From Tamarix chinensis (lineage: Eukaryota > Streptophyta > Magnoliopsida > Caryophyllales > Tamaricaceae), in assembly GCA_030549775.1 (NCBI GenBank), contig CM060177.1, positions 31,090,014-31,154,013 of the forward strand: 64,000 nt of DNA, read 5' to 3'. Each line of letters opens with the position of its first letter. Within the stretch, counting starts at the first letter, position 1. The notes under the pieces are model-generated. The model had not been told where the DNA came from, did not search any database, and saw only the letters and a program-made list of their open reading frames with translations. The position numbers and the translations under genes were made by a program. Shown here one piece after another: positions 21,901 to 33,745 of this stretch.

Positions 21901-23705
21901 GGGCCTATAGGTCACCTATAGAGTAGACTAGGGCAAGACCTGCACACCAGTAAAACCAAACAAACCGAGGGCTCCTACCTCATCTTTAGGGTAGCTACCC
22001 CTAGAGAGAAACCATTTCCAAACTTGAGGTCTTTCACTTTAAGTATTAGTATTTTATAGGATGACCACACATATCACACATTTCATAGAAATTTCCTTTT
22101 TATACTTAGCCATTTTCCTTTATTTTTAAATATTTAAGGTAAACCCTAAGGTCATATCCAGTTATTCGCAAAAGGTGTATTAAGTCGAAATGACCAAAAT
22201 ACCCACAAACCCATAATTTTACCATTTTATCCTATTTCGTATCAAGCAACATCATTATGAGCCATTTGTCATGAAAATGCTAAAGGATAATTAGTCATGA
22301 TATGGTAGCATATGAATAATCTTTATGTCTTAGTGATTGACTATATTATCCACTTTCATGCATTTAGTAAATTATGTCTACATCCTAAATCATACATTTC
22401 TAGGGTAACATATATTCCATATAACGCATACATATAAATCTATAGTATATTATATCATTCAACAAGATAATTAACATTACAGTGTAGGAAAGGAAATGCC
22501 TCAACTCTAGAACATGCGGTTAATATTTATTGCATACTAACCCTAATCATGCATGCATGCTTTATACTATTTAATTCAACCCTAGTTACTATGCAAAGAT
22601 AATCGCAACACACTTATCATGGTAAATTACATTATAAGATTACAGGGTTTCAAACTCTGACAAACCCTAGGCATACATATGTAATTTATTCAACAAAACA
22701 CACATGCATATATTATCGATCAACTAATACGTCGGAAATATGCTAAGTATTTGGTATTATGCCATTTACATTCACATCTAATCATAACACTTGCATTTTC
22801 ATTCTAAAAACTCCAAAGTAAAATACATACATATATTCCTCTAATAATGAAGCATAAATCATACCTTAAGAACAAAACAAACTATATGTGTTACCATATG
22901 ATCTCACATATTAGTAGAAGAGTACGGTTTACCTCTTATCCAAGAAAAATAAATAATCAAGATTCACCCAGTTAGTCTCCACTCAATTTCTTCAAAATCC
23001 TTACATTAACACAACCAACACACATATTAGCATATAACATAACATAAAAATAATCCAAAATTAACTAAAATTAAATGGGAAAAGGTTAGAGAATTAACCG
23101 GAGTAATTGGCACATTTGGGTTGCATGAAGTGTGGTGGAATGTATAGGGGAGCTATGGTGAAAATTTGGTGGTGTTTGGACAAGGTTGAGGGGTAAAAAT
23201 AGAGTTGCACTACCGAAAATGAGAAGTTGCATGGCTATGTTGTAGGCGGTGCAACCCTGGTCGAGAGAAAATATCACGCAAGGCCAGGTGGTGCATACCT
23301 AAGCCGAGAGAAAAGATCAATCGTGCAAAGTTGCATGGCTGTGTGATCATAAATTTTAAGTGTTGCACAGTCATGCACAAGCTGTGCGCTTTATAAATGC
23401 GACGAACAAGAGAAAGAAGAAGTGAAAAGAGATGATGGTTGGTGGCAATGGTCAGCGATGGTGTTGGGGAAGGTTAGGGTGACCTTGGTGGTCAGTCCAC
23501 TGGCCAATGGGTGACGAGTGGTAGCCAAGGTGATGCATGATGTTGGAATGGGTAGTGCATAGGTCAAAAATAGGGGAAAGAAGGAGGAAGAAGAAGAAGA
23601 AAAGAGAAGGAAGAAAGGAGAAGGAAGAGGGGGTGCTCAGGTTGTGTTTTAGACACAAATATGGGTATAATTGAGGCAAACCAAAGGGAAAGGAAGAAGA
23701 GTGTG

Positions 23706-23707
<2 letters not shown>

Positions 23708-23741
<34 letters not shown>
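23708..23741. repeat. (TG)n microsatellite
   Basis: About 17 TG units in the purine/GT-rich part of copy B. Confidence 0.95.
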
Positions 23742-23744
<3 letters not shown>

Positions 23745-24835
23745 GTCATGTGTGCATGAATGGCAAAATGCATGGGGATGGGTGGGCGAAGACGATGATG
23801 ATGATGGTGCAACTGCAAGGTGATGATGGTAATATTGACGGTTGCAGAGGATGGTGAGGAGTAGGGCAGTAGCCACAGGGTGAGGGTAGTGATGGTTGTA
23901 TGTAGGTGTTTTACGTGAGATGTAAAATGACAGGGAAAATGGAGTGTGCAAGTTGGGCAAGGATAAGGGAGTAGAAGGAGAAGAAGAAAGGAAGTAAGGT
24001 GATAGGTGATGGATGTCTGTAGGAGATGATGGTGCAAGTGGGGAAGGTAAGGCAAGTTGCAACAATTTCAATTGTTGCAGCTTAGACTGACGGGAGAAGG
24101 GAGAAGAAAGAAAAAAAGGAGAAAGAAAAGGGAAAAGAGAAAAAGAATTAGGGATTAGTTTAGATAATTTTTGTAATCCCCCGAAATTTAAAAAAAAAAC
24201 CTATAAATTAATAAATAACTTTTATTTGGGATAAATTAGCTTATAAATTCATTTAATTTAATTATTTTATGAATTTTTGAGTACATAAAATTGGATAGGG
24301 AAACTTAATAAATTAAAATAAATATTTTATTATTTTATTATTTTATCATTCTCATTTTATTTAAATAACTTTCCAAACAGTTATTTTACTAAAATTATCC
24401 TTTTTAAACCCATATATTTAATTATATTAAATTAAATTATTAAATAAATTTATTACCCAAAAATATTACATTTTATTATTTTATAAATTAAATTATTTTA
24501 ATTTACCCCATCTTCCCTTTTCCTTTTTCACTTTTTCCTTTCTTTCTCCTTTTTTCTCCTTTTTCCTCCTTTCTTTCTTTTTCCTTTTTCCTCCTTTAGG
24601 CCACCCACACCAGGCTTGCTCTCCCCTTCCCCTTTCCTTCTCCCGCTTGGGCAGCCCAGCCCCCTATTTTCTTTCTTTCTTCCTCCTCCTAGACCGGACT
24701 AGCCCATTTCTTTCTCTCCCTATACCTGGCCTGCTCCCCTTCCTTTCTTCCTCCTTCTACCTCGACCCGGCACCCTCGACCTATCTTCGTCAACCAGGTC
24801 TGCCACGTCGGGCATGCCGGCCACCACCTGCCACC

Positions 24836-25157
24836 ACTATTATTATAAGTTTCTACATGTCAACGTTAAATCATTTAGAATCGTTCTTTTCTCCATGATT
24901 ATTTGACATCCTAATTCCATAATCAATACCTTCCTATCCTTATTCATTAATTAGTGAGTACAGTATTTTATTATTTATCCATAGTATAAGAATTAGTGAT
25001 ACAAGTAATGAGATTACATAACAGGGGTTTTAACATAAATTATATAATTATTGATTATATACCATTTCTTGTGGGTTCGACTCCTTCTTTCCATTTACTA
25101 CGTATTTGGAAATTAGGATTTATATATTAAATTTGTTGTGCATACAAGAGTGCATCA
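24836..25157 (+). repeat. Left LTR of element D (3' part only)
   Basis: Matches the last ~322 bp of the right LTR and ends GTGCATCA. The junction with copy C's GC-rich segment is at about 24836. Confidence 0.8.
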
Positions 25158-25163
25158 AATTTT

Positions 25164-25180
25164 TGGCGCCATTATCGGGG
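25164..25180 (+). other. Primer binding site (tRNA-Asp type), element D
   Basis: TGGCGCCATTATCGGGG, six bases after the left LTR. The complement of the plant tRNA-Asp 3' end is TGGCGCCGTTGCCGGGG. The three differences are all transitions of the G-to-A or C-to-T kind. Confidence 0.75.
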
Positions 25181-25970
25181 AATGGAAATTATAATCTTTA
25201 TTTCTATTTTTGATGTTGTTTCTATATATAGTAATTTGTTTGCATAAATGTGTCTTGTTTTCTAATTATGTGATCATATTTTTGTTTGTTTGGTTCGTGA
25301 CTAGACAAGAAGTGTTAGATTTGATTCATCCATTCATTGGATAAGCAAAGTAATGGGACTAAATCTTTTTACAAAGGCTATTTTTAAATCATATTAACGG
25401 ATTTGATCACCATTTTCCAAAACCTTAAAAAGAGAAATTGAGATTGTGATAGTGGTGAAGGAAAGAAAGTTAGAATGGTTAGGAATCAATCCATGCATTG
25501 AATATGAATGAGATGAAATGAAATTCAAAATTGGTGGATATAACATTGTGAGCACTTGAGCCTAATCTTTGGATACAATGTTTATCCAAAATATATTTTT
25601 CTTTTGTGAGTGTTCTCCAATGATATATGAAACTAGAATTTTCCATTAGTTCTCTTCAAGTTTGCATAGAAATTTAGGATATTTGAAAATGATAAAGGCA
25701 CTCTTCTTTCTTTTTTAGCTACAAGACCAAATAGCTTACCTTGAAAATTGTTATCCATTGCATAAACCATTTGAGCCTAAAGCCTTATTCTATTGATCTA
25801 ACATTTATTAACAACTAATCTCCATATGCATTTTCCTTCTTTACTGTATGACTAGTGGAGCAAAATATTTTCAAGGAGAACTTTTGTTTTGTTAATAAGT
25901 TGAAATCTAAGTATGGGGGTGTGGATATCATAAAAATAATGGAGGAAGTAGCTAAGCATTTTTCTTCTCA

Positions 25971-26051
25971 AAAAAAGAAGAAGAAGAAGAAGATGATGAT
26001 GATGATGATGATTATGATGATGAAGAAGAAGAAGAAAAAGAAGAAGAAAAT
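25971..26051 (+). repeat. (AAG)n/(ATG)n purine-rich array
   Basis: Mixed AAG and ATG trinucleotides in the internal part of element D; translates as K and M runs and is not a protein. Confidence 0.9.
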
Positions 26052-26754
26052 AAAATTTCATGTCTTTTGATGTTATTTGGTTGAATGGAAGGGTTTGAAA
26101 TTATAATTAATTTTTTTTTTAAAAAAGGGGGAAGTGAAGTAAAGGGGAAGAGGAGGAATTGTGATTTAATTGAAACAAAGAAATTACTTCTCTAGTTGGT
26201 AGAGTCTAGCTACAATCCCAAAATTATATGCCACCTTAGAACCCTAGCCGCATTACAACCAATTTTAAGACCTTTTTATTCTTATATACTTTATTTCTCT
26301 TAAGCGGTGGTGAATTGAGAGTAATGGCAAACATATGGGCGATCATAATTATTTGGAGAAAATTTGAGAGTAAAGACATTTTACCCTAGATACATAAGAG
26401 TGAGCATTTACACATACCAAAAGTAAGAATCTACCAACTTAACTTTCATTAATATTAATCTAGCTTTACATGGTGAGATACTAACTGTACTAATTATCTT
26501 TCCCTAACCAATTGCGCATTTGATACAACTATTTAATGCGTATATTAGATGCGTGATCCAAAACATTTTCAAAGTTTCTCTCTTGTGATTTATAAATGCT
26601 TTAAGTCTCATTGCATTGTTAAACTCTGTGAATGGCTAAATCTAATCTTACAATTCTTTAGTTCAGAACTTGTCTCACTTGTAATCCTTGATGTTTCTTT
26701 TGTGCATGACATGATGCTGCTTGAGGACAAGCAACAATTTAGCATGTGGGTAAT

Positions 26755-28313
26755 TGATATATGGGATTTATATGTTATTTTCCTAAGTAAAACTGTCATT
26801 TATTCCTGATTATTTTTATAAGATTTAATCTTTTCTCGAGTTTTTCTCTTTTGGATAGATTTTATAGGAAAATATAAAATGAAGAAATTCAAAGGAGAAA
26901 TCGATGGAAAGAGAAAATGAAGCAAAGAACACTTCAAGAGATATGGAATCAATGGAAGAAAAGACTAGAAATGAAGAATATATATCAAAGGGAAGCTTGT
27001 GGTAAAATTTCATAAAGAAATAATGAAGGAACAAGAAACACGGCACCCCCGTGTTTCATAAACATGGCCCGTGTTTTTCTGTTAGCACACAAAATTTTAA
27101 CTTTTAAAATTCAGCAATTGGCAAAGAATTTAAGGAAAAACATGGAGTTCCCATGTTTTCCAACACAGACCGTATTTTTCTTAAATTTTGTAACCGTTCG
27201 TGCGAACTTTTCCTTGATATATTTCTAAAGTGCTAAACATTCGAGAGTCAGTTCTCAAGAGTTCGAGAATTATATTCTCTCTTTTTCTCTATATTCTCTA
27301 GATACCACATGTAATTTGTAATTTTAATTCTCTTTCTCTCCATTGTATTCAATTGAGCAATCAACACTCTGCAATTCAAGTCGATAAATTCTTCTCCATT
27401 CCTCTCTTAATTGCAAGTTTTGATTTTTGATTTAATGTAAATAAATTCTCTTTATTGCATTAATATTTCTCTTATGTTTAGTGTTTCATTGTTAATTTAT
27501 TTATAATCATTGATGTTAATTATTGCATTTAATTGTGTGTTATTGCAATTATATAGATAGTATAAGATAGGAGGATTTGATGACGGAATTAGGGTTTCAG
27601 ATATAACAACGTGATTTGAATTCATAATTCTAGATGAAATTTAATTGAATTGATGGATGAAATTGAATGATCTCGCATCATAGATTAAGAATTTAAACTA
27701 ATTAGACTGATCACCTATCTATTTTAGATATTAATCTACGCTAGGATAATGGAATTAATACATAATTGTTAATTAACGTTTCCAGAGTAGCAAAAGATTA
27801 ATTATTAATCTTGTCCATTAATTCGTATGATTGCATGATCCAAGCTTATGTGATTATAGACGTAATTGACTGCTTTCCATTCGTAATGCTGCCATTAATC
27901 GAATCTAGTGTTCTTATCCTAGGTTATTAATTAGTTAGGTGTTAAATTGAGAGCTTATTCAATTTATTAGAATTGAGAGAAAACAAAGAGATTAATTATT
28001 ATGAGTTTCTACAGGTCAACGTTAAATCATTTAGAATCATTCTTTTCTCCATGATTATTTGATATCCTAATTCCATAATCAATACCTTTCTATCCTTATT
28101 CATTAATTAGTGAGTACAGTGTTTTATTATTTATCCATAGTATAAGAATTAGCGATACAAGTAATGAGATTACATAACTAGGGTTTTAACATCAATTATA
28201 TAATTATTGATTATATACCATTCCTTGTGGGTTCGACTCCTTCTTTCCATTTACTACGTATTTAGAAATTAAGATTTATATATTAAATTTGTTGTGCACA
28301 TGACAGCGTATCA
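26755..28313 (+). repeat. Right LTR of element D
   Basis: 1559 bp, TGATA...TATCA. It is preceded by GAGGACAAGCAACAATTT and AGCATGTGGGTAAT, the kind of purine-biased sequence often found just before the 3' LTR of plant gypsy-type elements. Confidence 0.8.
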
Positions 28314-29460
28314 CCAAGCCACCCTGCAGCTCCTTCTTCCTCCCCCCATCTGTTTTCTCCCCTTTTTCTCCCTTCTCGGCAACACCCCTGAAACCACTCC
28401 GTCCACCGCCGTCCCGCCGCATCTGCTGCCACCCAAACCACCAATCCACTCCCTGTAACCTCCTCTACCACCCCCCACACCTCCTTTTACCGAAACCATC
28501 CCCCTCATCCCTTCATTTTCCTCCTCTCTTTTCCTTCCTTCTCAGCCCCGTCTACCCCTACAGCCCACTTCGCAGCCTCGCTGCCACTGCCTCTGCCGTC
28601 CTTGGCCACCAACAACCTACCCCCGACCACCGCCTACACCCCCTCTTCACTCTTGCACCCTTCCCATACCCTAAATCCTCCCCATCTACCTTATTTCCTA
28701 GCCTAAAAACCCCAACCCAAAAATAGCCCATCATTCCTTTTCTTTCATCCCCCTTTGAGCCTTCCTCTTTTCATTTTGCATGCAGCTCATGCTACATGAG
28801 CAGTATAAGCTGCTACATACCTTGGTTATTTTAGTTCATAAATTTTAAGGTATAATAATATTTAAGTTAATTATTTCATTAAGTAAATTTTATAAAGTCT
28901 TATGCTTTGGTTTTTCTTATTTCTAATATAATAAATATTGATATTATTTTTAGGTATTGGTTTTGCTAATCAAAGCTTGAATCTTTAACCGGAATACCAG
29001 TAAGGTTCAATTTTACGGGAATTAAAGTAATCGTTAAACCCCTCTTAAATGCATGGATAAACGTATGTTGGCGCATTAGGATTTTTAATATATTATTTTG
29101 CATGATTTATCTTGTTTAATATATTATATGTAGTTGCATATATTAATTGGTAAAAAGGAAAGCATGCTAGTTTATGTGCCATGAGTGGACATATTGCTTA
29201 AAGAAGGAGTTTGGTTGTTAATGAAAATTCTAAGTGCTTATCCATATCATATTATGTTATTATGACCATTGATGCATGAATAATATTATTATGGGCCCAA
29301 GGGGCATTTTAGTAATATGTCTTGTGCTAGAATGTGGCCTAATATGTGTGGGTGCTAATAAGTGTTCTATTAAAATATAATAGTTGGTGGAGTTGGATAA
29401 TGTGAATGGAGTATTGATATTAATATTTTATGTAGTGATGGTAATTTAATAAAAATAATA

Positions 29461-30290
29461 TAATAAAGGGTATTATGGTAATTTTGGAAGTAAGGGGTAA
29501 AATGGTAATTTTGGAGGTAAAGAGTAAAATGGTAATTTTGGAAGTTAAGGGTATTATGGTAATTTTGGAAGCAATGGATAAAATGGTAATTTTATAAGTA
29601 AAAGAGCATTATGGTAATTTTGGAAGTTAAGGGTATTATGGTAATTTTAGAAGTAAGGGGCAAAATGGTAATTTATAAGTAAAAAAGGGTATTATGGTAA
29701 TTTTGGAAGTTAAGGGTATTATGTTAATTTTGGAAGTAAAGGGGTAAAAAGGTAATTTTGTAAATAAAAGGGTAAAGGGTAAAGAGTAAAGTGGAAATTA
29801 TAATAATGGAAAAGAGTAATTTGGTAATTATAATAATTGATAAGGGTAAAATGGTAATTATGATAAGGGAGAAGTGTAAAATTATAATTTAATAAATGAG
29901 GAAGGTAAAATGGTAATTTGGTGTAAAGGAAGGTAAAACAATAATTTAATAAAAGAGAAAGGTAATTTGGTAATTATAAAAATGGAGAAAGGTAACTTGG
30001 TAATTTAACCAACTAAAGGGTAATTTGATAATTATGATAATGGAAAAGGGCATTTTGGTACTTTTAAAAATGAAAAAGGGTAATTTGGTAATTATGATAA
30101 TAAAGAAGGGCAATTTGGTAATTTAACCAACAAAAGGGCAAATTGGTAATTATTTAACCAACTAAAGGGCAAATTGGTAATTATGATAATAAAGAAGGAA
30201 AATTTGGTAATTTATCCAACTAAAGGGTAATTTAATAATCATAACAAAGGAGAAGGGCAATTTGGTGATCTAACCAACCTAATGGAAAAT
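29461..30290 (+). repeat. Minisatellite of about 35-bp units in copy C
   Basis: More than 20 imperfect units built on GGTAATTTTGGAAGTAAGGG and, further right, GGTAATTATGATAATGGAGA. The unit type shifts gradually from left to right. All units lack coding continuity. Confidence 0.9.
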
Positions 30291-31174
30291 AAAATAAGAG
30301 TAACAATTATGTGGGAGATAGCTTAGTAACCTAAACCGAATAATAATGTGGCTAAGAACAACTATATGTGGGTTATATGCCTCGTGTGCCATGTGTTATG
30401 CTATGTTGTGTACTTATGATTATAATAACTAATTACTTATAGCATAGCTTGGAGTTGGGGTATGCATATGTGAATTCTTTATGGCATGTGTACCATTACG
30501 ATATGTGTTGTGCTTATGATGTTATATGATGTGACTCTCTAGGACATGCATGCTAGAATTTTTGATAATATGAGATGGGGTGCAGGGATAAAAAGGAACA
30601 AATGGGAAGTGAGTTGACTAAGGAGACATGAGAGTGACCTTATTATCTCATGATCCATGAGGGGGAAAATAAAAAGGAGATTATGATCAAAATGAATGAG
30701 TAATGCAACTATTGCATGAGAGATTTATAGGGTTTGCATGGGATGATCCTTACATAAAAAAGGTGCTAGGGTTAAGCGGCCAACTAGGGTTTTAAGGTCA
30801 CATGTATAATTAGTGAGTAGAGTGATATAATTGGGTTGAATCTAAATGAGATGAGGTGGGGGATGATAAAAGAAAGGTTGGGCCACATAGATCCAATTAG
30901 GGTTTCAAGGGAAAACCCTAGAGAGTGGCAGTGAGAGAATTTGAATGTCATAAGGTGATGGGTCTCAACCCACACCCTTGGGAGTTGGGTCTTTGTTATG
31001 AGTAAATGTAATGAGGAATGGATGTCGGGGTGTGATAAGAGGCGCAAAGGTCTCAAGATATGGGACTTGCCCTCTTGGGAGGATAGAAGTAGAGGTCGGT
31101 GAAATACTTTCGAATAAGATACGAATAAAACACTAATCACTTAAAGAGGAAGATTGTTGAGCCGGACCCAAACT

Positions 31175-31465
31175 GGTCCACCAGCAAATAATAGTGGCTA
31201 AGAGTCGGGGTGCCCTGTATGACCGGTCCACCAGCAAATAATAGTGGCCAGGAGCGTTTTGCGCTATTTGACCGATCCACCGGCTATAATAGTGGGGGAT
31301 TCCATGTTCAACAAACCAAACGTAATGAAACTAAGAAATGGAAAATACACTAAGTACTTACGGTGAAACACCATATGAGCTAGGGCTAGACCAGTCCACT
31401 GGCGAATAATAGTGGCCAGGAGCATTTTACCCTGCATGACCAATCCACCGGCTATAATAGTGGGG
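31175..31465 (+). repeat. Array of hairpin-type units, copy C
   Basis: Five units of the kind CCACCAGCAAATAATAGTGG or CCACCGGCTATAATAGTGG, grouped three plus two with a spacer of about 110 bp. Confidence 0.8.
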
Positions 31466-33589
31466 TTCCCGCACTCACATGGATATAAAATCCGAGAGAC
31501 GATTGAATATTGATGGACTCATGGCTTAAGGCCCGAAAGTATTGATTTTGCATTATGACATGGCTTAAGGCCCAAAAGTATCGATTTTTCATTGTGACTC
31601 ATTAACATTTGATGTACTTGTTAAGGATGTGAATGTTAAGTATGTGAATGTTATGTATGCACATCTTGTTATATATGAATATAGTGTTGTATCATGTGTT
31701 ACATTGCGGGTCTACTTTTAGGTGTGTTTTTAAAGGATTACTCAGTACCATAGTATTGAAGGGTTCCATTCGTGGGGCCCCTACCTATTCAATGGGCAGT
31801 GTCCCTTGCAGATTCTTGTTCAGGAGCTATTCAAGTGGGCAACGGAAAAGAGCGTAAGGATTATCCAGAATCCTTTAGGGTTCACCTCTCTCTCTTTTAA
31901 CTCCTGGTTTTTAAAGTAACTTGTATTCTTGTAAATGGTTTACTACGCTACTCTAATTTAATTATGGTTTGAGTTCTTGTAAATTGTATTTTACACTCCT
32001 AGCCTTAGTACTTGGTACTAGAACGGTAGGAGTGAACCGATATGGTACTAAGTGTGGTGGTAATATCCCCAAAATTCATAGTCTTGTATTTTGCTTCCAC
32101 TAACTCTTGTAAATGAAATAAAATTTTTTGGTAGTGAATTTTAGGAGTGTTACAATTTTAGATTAGCCAAAATAGTTAGGATTTAGCATAAATTTTAGCA
32201 GGTTTTTATTTTGGTTTACGAATTACAATTTATCCGAGTCAAGGTTTCAGATTCAGTTAAAGTTTTGGGATTAAAAAAATAGGTTAAAGCTAAAATAAGA
32301 TTTTTCATAGGATTAGAATCGGATTAAGATATAATTTATATAGCATTAGGTTAGCTAAAATTTGGGATATTATATAAAATTTGGGGTATTACATGAACGA
32401 TTTCACTAAATAAAATTATCGCTAATCAAATCAACAGAAAACTTGCAAAATAATCGTATATTCTAAAAGCTTAACAGATTAATAGGAAATTAGAACTCAA
32501 TTACAACACCCTTAAAATTTTAATACAACACTTGAAATTTTTCCAAAAGTAAATATAGGTAAATAAAGAAAAATTCTCGAGGGATAAAACTCTAGGTTAC
32601 CTACTCTCTCAAAGCCTAAGCCTTCAACCAATCAATAACAATTGATCTTAAGCCTACAGAAGAGGTCTGCCCTCCACCATTAGTGGATTGCCGTAGGACC
32701 CATTCAACCAAGATAGTATTAGTATAGGTCTAGTACTGAGTAAACCATGACTACCTAACTTATGAGAGGAAACATGATACACATAAGACATGGTAATCTT
32801 TAGCTTACAATACTCATGTTCAATTATACATGTGATACATATGATAATACATGTGGTCATGCATTCATGCTTATAAATATATGACTAGGCATGACAACGC
32901 ATAAGGTAAAAGCATATAAGGAATCATGAATGCATATTGCGTAACACAACTACCTTAGAAGATAGCATTCTGCACATAAGGCTTACATGTGTTTTAAATA
33001 ATGGATCTTGTGATAACTATGTAAGGATAGATGTCATAGGGTAGCACGATTGTAAAAACAAAAATGAGTGACTTGCTCAGGATAGTAAAATATAAATTCC
33101 ATGAATGAATAAAATAATTAACTATTATATTCCATTATCATGATCACAACCATTTGATTATATTATCTTTAGGATGGAGACTCAAATAAATTGTAACAAC
33201 TAATCTAGTACTTGAACATTACTAGCCTTATCTGGCCTGCCTAGAAATGTAAATATACCACTAATACATAGGACACCTAAGCACTTAAGTATGCATAACC
33301 CCTATAGGCCATAATATATCAAGACATCTATAGAGTAGAAGAGGGTCTCTCTGGACCTCGTAAGGTACCCGCGATCACAAAAAAGAAAAATATTAGAATG
33401 GTACCAAGTGAATACCAAACCTAACTCTGATAGCTACCCCAAGTGGTACAAGTTTCGACTCAAGATATTTCGCTTTAAGTGATTAATGTTTTATTTAAAT
33501 ATTTAACCAAGTATAAATCAAGTCTATATAACAACACTTAAATCACTTCCATCAACATAATGAATTTTCATTATTATATCTATTCTAAC

Positions 33590-33745
33590 TGACACTAAAG
33601 CTGATCAATTTTGAGTGGCATTAAAGCTGATCCAATCCAAGCGGTATTAAAGCTGATTAACCGATCAATCCAGGTGGCATTAATGCTGGTCGATTTCAAT
33701 TAGCATTTAAGACTAATAATTCAAGTGGTATTAGAGCTGAATAAT
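33590..33745 (-). repeat. Short minisatellite in copy F
   Basis: About five imperfect units of 30-40 bp containing GTGGCATTAAAGCTGAT or close variants. Confidence 0.75.

Larger units (their letters stand above)
24836..28313 (+). mobile_element. Non-autonomous LTR retrotransposon (element D) with 5'-truncated left LTR
   Basis: A direct repeat of about 320 bp links 24836-25157 with 27990-28313; by eye they differ at roughly 17 positions. The full right LTR runs TGATA (26755) to TATCA (28313), 1559 bp, with perfectly inverted ends. After the left LTR a tRNA-Asp-type primer binding site follows. The 1.6-kb internal part (25158-26754) has no gag, protease, RT or integrase similarity, only short open frames and a purine-rich AAG/ATG array. 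It is therefore a non-autonomous or internally deleted element of the gypsy-type PBS class. The first ~1.2 kb of the left LTR is missing, so no duplication can be checked. Confidence 0.82.
24172..32154 (+). mobile_element. Long LTR-type element (copy C), nested in B
   Basis: Starts TGTAATCCCCC at 24172 and ends TAGGAGTGTTACA at 32154, with a perfect ATTTT duplication (24167-24171 and 32155-32159). Its own sequence is 24172-24835 and 28314-32154, about 4.5 kb, interrupted by retrotransposon D inside the GC-rich segment. The polypyrimidine tract is at about 24520-24600. In place of ATT microsatellites it carries an 830-bp minisatellite (29461-30290). Hairpin-type units sit at 31175-31465. The closing block is nearly identical in plan to copy I1. 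No coding domains. Confidence 0.87.
21005..32374 (-). mobile_element. Long LTR-type element (copy B), nested in A
   Basis: Left end TGTAACACCCCC at 21005, right end GGGATATTATA at 32374, where CA has become TA. A perfect duplication TAAAA lies at 21000-21004 and 32375-32379. The last 14 bases of host A follow directly, and A and B share the same closing wording (GGTTARCTAAAATTTGGG), which fixes the two ends independently. B's own sequence is 21005-24171 plus 32160-32374, about 3.4 kb. It holds the second sequence type, with 'ctagtcataccggt' units (21750-21870), an AT-rich centre, and a purine-rich part (23400-24170). The (TG)n array is at 23708. Open frames here are low-complexity and not coding. 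Confidence 0.85.
16630..32393 (-). mobile_element. Long LTR-type element (copy A), host of Cassandra, B, C and D
   Basis: Left end TGTAATATCCC at 16630, right end TTTGGGGTATTACA at 32393. The flanks are a perfect duplication, TGAAC at 16625-16629 and 32394-32398. Its own sequence is 16630-21004 (less the Cassandra element) plus the last 14 bases 32380-32393, separated by copy B. The 3' part (on minus) holds hairpin-type units near 18500-18920. The rest is AT-rich with a purine-rich segment (20040-20780). Own length is about 3.2 kb without Cassandra. No protein domains. Confidence 0.85.

Noticed and set aside
26549..26809. 86-codon open frame in element D
   Set aside because: Non-repetitive wording but no recognisable domain, and it runs across the border of the right LTR.
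29461..30290. CRISPR-like array
   Set aside because: Units are adjacent and imperfect without unique spacers, no cas genes exist, and the context is a plant nuclear repeat.
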